Assembly: GCF_000203795.2 (NCBI RefSeq)
Contig: NW_006281102.1
Location: 1,096,567-1,160,566 of the forward strand
DNA: 64,000 nt
Direction of reading: 5' to 3'
Origin: Batrachochytrium dendrobatidis JAM81
Lineage: Eukaryota > Chytridiomycota > Chytridiomycetes > Rhizophydiales
In this document: piece after piece, positions 56,135 through 64,000 of the stretch
Numbering within the stretch: position 1 is the stretch's first letter
Layout of the letters: each line of letters starts with the position of its first letter
Position numbers and translations under genes: made by a program
Notes under the pieces: model-generated
Seen by the model: only the letters and a program-made list of their open reading frames with translations
Told to the model about the DNA's origin: nothing
Database searches by the model: none

Positions 56135-58017
56135 ATGGCAAATAATGCAAGTGAGGGTGCTAGAGCCTTGCATCTGGAAAGAGAGCGGGCATCTATGCTA
56201 GACCAGATTCAAAAGCAAAAGGATCAAATATCAAAGGTGAGAAGTCCTCAGAATAACTGCATTTGTTTGTAAAAATATTCCATAGCATCAGCACTCCAAA
56301 CATTAAAAACTCAGTAGGAAGTGCAGCTGGAATGAGTATTACACTAGTGTAGCTAGCAGGCTTGGCCAAATCTTAATGCTCGATTGTATAGTTCATTTGC
56401 TAATGGTTTCCTTTTTTATAGGATAGAACTGTCAAAGTAGGATCGGACAAGTTTGTTGCCCAGAACGACTGGGTTGATTCAGAACTTAAACGACAAACAG
56501 TCGGACTTGTTCGACTAGAGGATTTTCAACGTATCCGGTCTAACCTAGAAGAGAAAAAACGACAAGATGATTTGGAAACGTCCTTGACCGGAAAGACTCT
56601 AGACAAGAGCAAAAAGTCGAAAAAGCGTACTACTACAAAGGCAGTTCTTTCATTTGATTTTGACGAGAATGGGGAGGAGCAGGATCAATCTGAAGGTATG
56701 GCTTGATTTAAACAGTTATTTTGATAAAGATAATTTGATGGCAATCCATCTCAATGGGTCAACTACAAACCAATATCCAACGTGTCTCGAATGATGAACT
56801 GGGCTAGACTCGACAGTATATCGCTGTCTGATGTCGCTCAGTATTACAATCAAATGCTTGAATCCCGTTTTAACCTGCATACAAAGTATTTAGTTTATAT
56901 TGGGATATGCAGATCAATAATCTTCTCTCTGACGAAACGTCTGCATGTGTTTAATAGCTTACCTTTTAATCCAGTATTTTTTGGTTTGATTACTGTCATA
57001 TTGCAAGATTTGAGCTAACTGTATCTTTTATTTAAAACTACAATTATTTGTAAACGTAATTCGATTGTCAATCTTATACAACAGATTTTTTTGATCAGCC
57101 ATTAAAAAAGCCTAAAAAGAATCCCAACGTGGATACAAGTTTTTTACCCGATAAAGAGCGCAAGGCACAGGAAATGTTGGAGCGGAATAAGCTTGAAAAG
57201 GAGTGGCATGATCAGCAAGAGATTATAAAGAACGATCGTATCATTGTTACATACAGTTTCTGGGATGGATCAGGCCATCGAAAGCAAGTTGAATGTAAAA
57301 AGGGCGATTCAATTCGTCAGTTTTTAGAAAAATGCCGTGTACAATGGCCACAGTTAAGATCTGTAAATGTGGACAATTTGATATACGTCAAGGAAGATTT
57401 GCTGATTCCATCTGTAAGATAGTTGGCTTGTATGGTTTGTTTTTGTCTGCAAAGCAGTAGTGCATCTAACACTTGGGCTTGGCTGCAAGTGTTTTGTTTA
57501 ATCCTAGCCTGCTAGTTTTTGCTTGATTCAAACCATTTATTAACATAGTTGTGGATTTCTTGACCCACTTTATGCGTTTCAATGTCAATTTCATACTACC
57601 TGCTCTAGCACTACTCCTTTTATGACTTTATCATTAATAAGTCCCGTGGTAAATCTGGTCCACTATTTAATTTTGACGTTCGCGATGATGTTCGACTTGT
57701 TAATGACGCCCATATAGAAACAGAAGATGTAAGATGTGGATTTTATTGGTCTATTAATACGAGTTGAATGCGTTTTATACTATAATTTGTGCTGTGATTA
57801 CTTTTTGACTTTTCATTCTATCCATGGCATTATCTGACATTTAATTTGTTTCTTATGTTTGATACTGTTGATTGGAGGATAGTCTCACGCAGGAAAGGTG
57901 ATGGAACGTTCGTGGTATGAAAACAACAAACACATTTTCCCAGCTAGTCGCTGGGAGGTTTTTGATCCTCACAAGGATTATGGCAAGTATTCGATCAAAG
58001 ATAAAAACAAGGATTGA
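56135..58017 (+). CDS. FAM50: FAM50/XAP5 nuclear protein
   Basis: XAP5-family protein, linked to the spliceosome in animals and to circadian and RNA processes in plants. Exons: [21 protein letters not shown] with [39 protein letters not shown] and the Lys-rich region with [31 protein letters not shown]; then the XAP5 core [19 protein letters not shown] sequence ([16 protein letters not shown]), [20 protein letters not shown] and [33 protein letters not shown]; and the C-terminal exon [20 protein letters not shown] with [10 protein letters not shown]. All blocks are in the family order, about 340 residues. The 5-exon layout keeps frame. A small exon around 56690-57085 may be imprecise. Stop TGA at 58015. 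Confidence 0.93.
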
Positions 58018-58119
58018 TTGAATGTACCGTATTGGGAGTGTATCTGCCATTCAATATACTTGTATTTTTAATTTTTCTTAAAGTAGCACTTTAATTTTTA
58101 AGCAATCTGTATTCTTGGT

Positions 58120-59138
58120 TTATTGGTGCAGAACAAAAAGTGGTTTTTTTTCAGTAATTAGACGATCCAAAAACTGTGGATTAGGAAAAACACCTTTGCG
58201 ATGAACCAAAAACTTTTTACGAGAATTGCTGGCAACATCAAAAATCAAATGAGTTGGTTTTTCAAGATTGAAGAGATTTCTATACCATGGCGTATGAGTG
58301 TCATGAAGAATATCGACTCCTCTTGGACCGATACCGGTATAAAGAGGTCGTGTTAGGGAAGCAGATGAAAGTGGATACTCGTGTGTTGCTTTGCCAATCA
58401 ATGCACAAGTGCGCACTCGAAAAGTATTTCCATTAACGAGTTCAATCTTGGAAAGATGACCAGATGCCAGCCAGTGCGAGACTGCGAAAAAAACAATGCC
58501 CACTGAGGCGCAAGCGACAGCACTAGCAGTAGCAAGAGAAACTGACCGATTCTCTTTTATGAAATTGGATATTGATTCAGCGAGTGATGGCTGAGGAGTA
58601 GCAGAAGATGACTGTACACGATCGCTATCGTGTGTATCCGGATCAGAAGCATTTTGTGGAAAAAAGACTAAATCTGTAACTTTAGTGTTGAGAAAACTGC
58701 TAGAATAATTGGTATATTATGGTTGAGTAGACAAATGATTAGAATCTTCCAAATCAGACTATTGTCTTGACTCGAAGAGTCAAGTAGAATGAATGATTAA
58801 ATGTTTTTGAAGCCAACCTACCTGGGTGAATCAGGCTGGTTTGTATATAGCAAGTAGGCAAAAGAACCCCAAAAAATCATATGAACACATCCAGAACCGT
58901 AGAGCATGTAATACTGGGTTAAATTTGGGTATGTATAGAGTACGAATGAAGTAGGAACACCTATATTAGCAGATGAACCGACTTTAGATGGAATAGCAGA
59001 CTCGACCAGACGAGCTCTTGGATCGTTTAAACCTTTCTTTAAATGAGAATATTCATTAGCAGTACGACGAACAGAAAGTGATCGAGTTTGCAGAATCTTT
59101 GAATAGAAAGACAGACTCGAGTGTCTGTAAAGCAACAT
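58120..59138 (-). CDS. TMEM223: TMEM223-like mitochondrial inner-membrane protein
   Basis: Two exons give about 275 residues. Exon 1 (59138 to about 58822) starts MLLYRHSSLSFYSKILQTRS, an Arg/Ser/Leu-rich mitochondrial-type presequence. It continues with YTYPNLTQYYMLYGSGCVHMIFWGSFAYLLYT (first membrane helix). Exon 2 (about 58700-58120) has SVSLATASAVACASVGIVFFAVSHWL (second helix), an SKIELVNGN-RVRT strand region, and the diagnostic end KKFLVHRKGVFPNPQFLDRLI. That end parallels 'FYFLLDKAGHFPN..LFD' in human TMEM223. TMEM223 is known to help translation or assembly of mitochondrial COX1. The gene is head-to-head with COX4, another cytochrome oxidase gene, with 99 bp between start codons. Family call moderate to good; presequence and topology inferred. 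Confidence 0.72.
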
Positions 59139-59237
59139 GACAAGAATGAATTGCAATTGTAAAGTGCTGATGCGATCTTCAGAAATTCAAATGCGATTAA
59201 ATTCAAGTTTCTTTATTCTGCAACCATTACAGCATCC
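59139..59237. promoter_or_regulatory. 99-bp bidirectional promoter, TMEM223 / COX4
   Basis: The whole interval between two divergent start codons, so both promoters must share it, or overlap it with the 5' UTRs. AT-rich; it contains no strong named motif that I can see. Confidence 0.5.
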
Positions 59238-60855
59238 ATGTTCTCCTGTACTGCCCGCCGTCTGATTCAGCGCTCAAGCATTACTGCTGCTCGCTCATGT
59301 ATTGTTCAGCCCAGTCTTAGGTTCTCTGTTGCTGCTGCTTCCAGACAAGGTCTGTTTTTATCATGACTGGCGTCATCCATCAGCCTTGGCTCTTATCTGC
59401 ACTGGCTACTACCATTCCTTTAGTTGAACAATCCACTCCTTCAATTCATGCATTATATGATTGTAATAGTCTGTCCACTCTTTAAGTGGAACTCAAAAGA
59501 ACTTGTTTGGGTTGTATTTTAATCACTAGGATTACAATGCAAGTTCATGTTATCAAATAGAACAAAAAGTTCGTTAAAGGAATATAAAGTGTGACTATTG
59601 AAGACTATTCAGAGCTGAGCAGTGCTTTATTGGCTTTACGCCAAAGAATGTCTTGCAGTTGGACTAGCATCTCGTATGACTTGTTCTTTTGTCAACTCAT
59701 TCGCATTCTTTTATAATCATGTAAAATGCAACACTTGCAATCACCGTCTATTTTGCTGGAGTAGACAGTGATTGAATGTTCGTTGCGCTTTCCTATTGAC
59801 ACTGTCTATTTCTTCAACTCTTTTAACCACACCAGTCATCATATGATGCCCTCAATCTCAAATCATGGTTTGAATTGAGATTGAGCAAGTGTGAGATTGT
59901 CTAAAACTGTCATGTGAGCATTGGTTCAGTTTCTATGCAAAAATGACTGCAGAGACTGGTAATTAGAGTTTAAACAATGTTGTTCAGTAATTTTTGGGAA
60001 TTGGCTGTCTATTATGTATTTTGGATTCTTGTATAGTGCTTCGTTTTACGTGAACATGGCTGTAGATATCTTTCAAGACTGTACAACTTGGTTTTACTCG
60101 TATTATTGAATAGCTGGATCTAACAATTATATATTTTTTAAATATCAACTCAATACAGCTGCTCATACTCCTTCCACCGCCTCTACTCCCAAGGATGTTG
60201 TTCTGGAAGAGCGAGTTCCTGGCTTTCGTGAACCTGACCAGATTGCCACCAACTACGAACTTTCTGCTGGTGTGGAACGTTACGAGTATCTGAAAATGCT
60301 AAAGGGCGAAGATCCATGGGAGGATCTACAGCCTATTGTTCTTACCGAGGCTGGCACGATAAAAAAGCCAATTATTGTGCGAGGTATTGATCCAGAGAGA
60401 TACGTTGGTTGTACAGGTCAGTTTTTACATATTCATACTGGTTTACTCTGAGAATCTCGTCTTTTGACCCACCAATCCCACAATCTTGATCATTTGCTTT
60501 GGATTGACTACATATGACTGATTTCACAATTGACTCATACTGACTCGTTATGTTTTGAATTGTTTTGCAGGCTTCCCCGCCGACTCTCATGAAGCCGTGT
60601 GGCTGACTGTTCGTCCACATGGCGGTGTTGACCGTTGCCCACATTGCGGAAACGTCTTCAAGGTATTTTGAGTAGCATATTCCTATTATTCAATCTTCAT
60701 ATCAATGATTGTGTTTCTACAGTACACCTTTACAATAATAATGCATCCTGAATACACCAAGATACTTTCAGTCCCGAACATCACTCACCTAAATATGCTT
60801 GATTTTTCATTTAAACATCTAGTACCTTTTGGATCAACCCGAAGCGCATCATTAG
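59238..60855 (+). CDS. COX4: Cytochrome c oxidase zinc-binding subunit Cox4 (COX5B)
   Basis: Nuclear-encoded subunit of complex IV (yeast Cox4, animal COX5B). Exons: 59238-59349, 60159-60416, 60571-60662, 60823-60855. Exon 1 is an amphipathic, Arg/Ser-rich presequence (MFSCTARRLIQRSSITAARS). The mature part has ERYEYLKMLKGEDPWEDLQPIVLTEAGT, RGIDPERYVGCTG, and FPADSHEAVWLTVRPHGGVDRCPHCGNVFK. The zinc site is formed by the Cys in VGCTG and CPHC. The 11-codon last exon gives YLLDQPEAHH; the His-rich end resembles other fungal Cox4 tails. The alternative last exon, from 60940 (LIEYLEWLGLYQF), looks less like the family. Intron 1 is 809 bp, the longest clear intron in the window. Confidence 0.92.
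59350..60158 (+). other. Unusually long COX4 intron 1
   Basis: 809-bp intron interrupting COX4 near the presequence/mature junction; most introns here are below 150 bp. It contains a TTCGTTTTACGTGAAC segment (about 60042-60057) and AATCATGTAAAATGCAAC (about 59717-59734), which resemble sequences near other repeats in this window. No open frame or RNA gene identified. Confidence 0.5.
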
Positions 60856-61138
60856 TGATGTGAGATGACTCGAAAGAAAATGCTTTTGCATTCAAAGCAC
60901 ACCCAACTCAATAAAATCCAGTTTTACTGTGCCTTTTAGCTGATTGAATATTTGGAATGGCTTGGTCTATATCAGTTTATTTACTATATACACCATCATC
61001 TCCTTCATATCAATGACATGGTTATTTTGACAGTGAATTTATATACTGCTGACCACGACATCAAACCAATCCACTATCCAAATCTACTTGGATTTAAAAA
61101 GATTCAAAAACGATGGGTTGATATACGGACTTTATATA

Positions 61139-63420
61139 CTATGCTGTATTAGTGCTGGTGGTACTTTCCCTCATAGCCTCGTATATCAATCGACTCATTT
61201 GATTACTCAACTCTCCAGGTCCAACAATTCGATGCACTTGTGCAACTGTGTCTGATGCAGAAACACGTCCTGCATTAAATGCAGCGACTGCAGTGGCAAA
61301 CAGCTCAAACGATGACGGTGTGAGAATATCTCGAATATGTCGATATAATGTTGGAGCATCCATGTGCGGTGAATCAGTTTCTTGAGTCTCAGTGCCAGAG
61401 TTTAATTCCTCTACGCTACGTCGATTAAAAGCCGAGTGTGCACCATTTGATGAAGCCAGATACGAAGTCCGTGATTGTGTTGATTTTGAAAAGGGTAGCG
61501 TGTCACTTGATTCTGGGTGAGCTGTTGATGACGGTCCGTTTGAAAGTGACTTGGTATGCTTTGTAAAGCCTCCTGATCGCTGTTCTGACCGGCGATTGAT
61601 TAGTACATCTAATCCATTCGAACTTACGCGTCGGGTGTCGTTATTGGTTTGGCCTGCAATGCCATCATCTACAGTATTCCTCGTGGCCCCGCCTTTTACA
61701 CTATTTTTTATAACCATATCCCCAGAATAAAGTCGATGTTGATGGTTATTTGAAGGATTTGGATGTGATTTACTAGAAGCCAAAACATCGACAGTCCCCG
61801 CTCCCGATTTATCTTGTGTTGTCATAGATGCCAACGAGTAGTCTAGTGCCTGTGTACTCTGGAGTTTGCCAATTTAGGTCAAAAGCAACATACATATTCA
61901 TTTATGTACAGTCCAATGCAAATGCACAAAAAATAGGTACATATTAGCAACTACAATCGTACTGCATCATTCAATAACTAGCATCTAAACCATGTCAGCA
62001 ACAGCTTACAATATCCAATGAGCGCAACGTGTTATTATGATCAAAATAGGATGTCGAGTCATGTCCTAGATTGGCATGGTCTGGTAGATTTGAATTAAAA
62101 TCTTGCATTGAAAGCGGATCTACTTTGTCTTGGCCTTGTGGATTAGTCATACAGGTGATGGCATCGTCATCGACACCAGAAGATCCATTGCTCTTGAACC
62201 CATCAAGTGCAGCTGACCCAGTGCCAAATAGATTGGATGTTCTATTTTCCAAAGTATTACGCTGCTGCCCAATAGACCCTCCAAGTCCAGCAGATTCACC
62301 TGAAGACACACCTGAATCTTCTGTTTTCTCATTCCGATGCCCACGCGAATCAGAGCTTTCACCAAAGGGATGAAGATGTTCTAATAAAATAGGACCTGTC
62401 GTATATCTGCCCGAATTTTCTGCTTGACTACAAGGTTCGTTCTTACGTACGTGTGGTTGTGATGATAGCTGATAAGTTCCATCAGAAAGGTTTTGAGGCG
62501 GCATGGACAGCATATTACCATAATTCCCATTGTTTCGGGTAAGATCTGGTTTACTTGGAGTGTGTAAATACTCGCCATCTATATTCCGAGAATCTGAATC
62601 CAACGATAAAAGTGGTTGAGCAGCAGGACTAAATTCAACCATGCTTACAATAGACTAGAGTAAATGAGTTCAAACACAAGACGAGTCAAAATACAACGCA
62701 TTATAATCAAATAAATTGGCTAGAAACAACCATGCAGAGCATGATTCGAGTATCACAAACACTACCTTTCTGAATGCTTCCAGCTGGGATGCACTTTTTT
62801 TGATCAAATTGTATCTGTCCATCAGCGCACTCTTGGAAGCAATCAATGCCTTTTTTTCTGAAGCTTGTGTTGACAATGCTCGCTCAAGTTCTGCCACTCT
62901 GCGAGTAAGAGCTGCAACCTGAGCATCCAAGGCCGAGTTCTAGTAATGCGAGATCCCATTGCAACTCGATTTAGTTTTGGTTGTATTTCTTGAAAGCAGT
63001 GATTTATTCATCAACTACAGATTCTAATCTATAGAATTAAGATGACATACCTGGTCTTTATGATGCGAGGCAGTATGTTTCCAATGTGCAACCTCATGCT
63101 TCAAAGCTGCAGCCTGTCGAGTGTATGCATCTTGTATCAAATCAATTCCAGACCGTAACTAAAAGTGTTTTCATCAATAGAATACAGTAGTCAGACTCAA
63201 TGACCCGATTAACACATAGTACTGATTGTTTCCGTTTCAATGCCAAAGGTCTGTCCATCGTTGAACATGGTTTAAACAGCAGCCATGTAGTCAGACATGA
63301 CCCGATATTGACAAAATAAAATGGTTGTATTTAGCAGAACTCATCGGTAAAATAGCTCACTTGAGTATCCAAATCCTGATAAGAGGCCATATCGCTGATA
63401 ACCGACGGACCAGTTGCCAT
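61139..63420 (-). CDS. Coiled-coil protein of the plant At4g15545-like family
   Basis: Exons on the minus strand: MATGPSVISDMASYQDLDTQ (63420-63361); a short exon around 63245-63220; LRSGIDLIQDAYTRQAAALKHEV with HWKHTASHHKDQ (about 63158-63052); a coiled coil VAALTRRVAELERALSTQA with LMDRYNLIKKSASQLEAFRK (about 62940-62766); a long Ser/Gly/Asn-rich exon from about 62655; and a last exon (about 61855-61139). That last exon ends with a helical domain, LTPSSFELFATAVAAFNAGRVS, VAQVHRIVGP and LSNQMSRLIYEAM. The order of leucine-rich coiled coil ending 'KLEAFRK', disordered middle, and C-terminal 'F..F...V..LN....S.EE.L....EIFG' domain matches the uncharacterised plant family typified by At4g15545. 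Function unknown; a scaffold or trafficking role is only a guess. Confidence 0.6.
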
Positions 63421-63550
63421 TTGATTAGAATAATTAATGGTTAGAATTTCAGGTGAATCTTGACAGTTTTCTCGACTTGGTTGAATTTGGCCAAACAATT
63501 ATCAAGTCCAGCCAAATACTTGAACACTGAAATAAAACCAAGTGGCCAGA

Positions 63551-64000
63551 ATGGAGGATACTCTCGATATTGTATCCAAGCACTGTGGTCTTCAGGTTAA
63601 ATTATTCGGGTGAGTTACAGATAACTCTGCAGTGTATCTTGCCATGTCTTGCTGGCTGATTGCTTGATCCCTTTTACAAACTCATTCATATCTGCAACAC
63701 CATTAGAGCATGTCTTGAGCGCAATGGCGGCAACTGGGAATCAAACTGCTTAAAGGAAAAAAATCAACTGACAAAATGTGCTGAAGAAAAGTAAGCTATA
63801 GACGATTTGATGTTTGAATAGGTTTGTTGGCTTGATCACTGATTCAAATATGGGTTTTATTGCAATGGCACGATATGCGATAGTGTTGGTAATCTAAAAC
63901 GAATCAAACAGGAATGCTCTGGCGCAATCGCAGAATACAGACAGTGTCTAACGGAAAACGTTGAAGATCCAAAGGCATGTGTAAATCAACTGAGATCGCT
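63551..64000 (+). CDS. CHCHD5: CHCHD5-like twin CX9C protein (partial, runs off window)
   Basis: Exon 1 (63551-63610) MEDTLDIVSKHCGLQVKLF. After an intron, exon 2 (about 63710-63789) GACLERNGGNWESNCLKEKNQLTKCAEEK; then exon 3 (from about 63879) NVGNLKRIKQECSGAIAEYRQCLTENVED and PKACVNQLRS to the window end. Cysteines are spaced as in CHCHD5 (C-x9-type pairs in two CHCH motifs), and the residues ALEV-YCG, W-x-DC, I-x-QC and C-PF-x-F-CL of animal CHCHD5 have clear counterparts. Such proteins are oxidised by Mia40 in the mitochondrial intermembrane space. The gene is cut by the window edge. Its start codon is 130 bp from that of the divergent coiled-coil gene. Confidence 0.78.

Noticed and set aside
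60952..61152. Alternative COX4 last exon LIEYLEWLGLYQF...
   Set aside because: It would add a hydrophobic tail unlike Cox4. The exon at 60823-60855 gives a short His-ending tail in the right frame.

Overview
The window is ordinary nuclear DNA of a fungus, and probably of a zoosporic (chytrid-type) fungus. It is AT-rich and gene-dense. Its genes are split by many short GT-AG introns of about 60-150 bp. Highly expressed genes (EF-1alpha, RPL13, RPS16, COX4) use visibly more C-ending codons than their neighbours. Several genes point to an organism with a flagellum: a protein that looks like FSIP1 (fibrous sheath interacting protein), a large protein with ciliary CFAP92/DUF4550-like features, and a pteridine reductase (QDPR) of animal type. 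I found no rRNA, no convincing tRNA, no CRISPR array and no transposase.

Layout. 1-9 kb, plus strand: RAB7/YPT7, a compact RIF1-like protein, the tRNA 2'-O-methyltransferase TRM7, and TCF25/RQC1. 9-14 kb, minus strand: a complete SNF2/BRG1-type remodeller (QLQ, ATPase, bromodomain). 14.5-18.2 kb, plus: a membrane-anchored tandem amidohydrolase. 18.4-23 kb, minus: a PX-BAR sorting nexin (VPS17-like) and a REX3/REXO1 exonuclease. 23.4-32 kb, plus: an IQ/coiled-coil RhoGEF, the FSIP1-like gene, and an SNIP1/PML1 FHA protein. 32-36.7 kb, minus: an unrecognised basic protein and DCP1. 37.3-38.6 kb, plus: mitochondrial ribosomal protein uL4m. 38.9-44 kb: EF-1alpha and RPL13 (minus), then RPS16 (plus). 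44.3-50.4 kb: an NDUFS5-like CHCH protein (plus) and the large CFAP92-like gene (minus). 50.8-51.5 kb, minus: a small Q/Y/P-rich protein with a Cys-rich tail.

51.8-56 kb is the most unusual part. Two 352-bp inverted copies, differing at one base, bracket two convergent short-chain dehydrogenase genes: QDPR (plus), with predicted 5-nt and 9-nt exons, and an SDR (minus) that gains a C-terminal SKL peroxisome signal through its last splice. Each arm lies in a divergent promoter region. A separate ~257-bp dispersed repeat occurs at 27.6 kb and 36.9 kb.

56-64 kb: FAM50/XAP5 (plus); TMEM223 (minus) head-to-head with COX4 (plus), both tied to cytochrome c oxidase, only 99 bp apart; an At4g15545-like coiled-coil protein (minus); and the first part of CHCHD5 (plus), which runs off the window end.

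Exon structures were inferred by eye from open frames, splice consensus and family conservation. Outer gene limits are firmer than some internal junctions.
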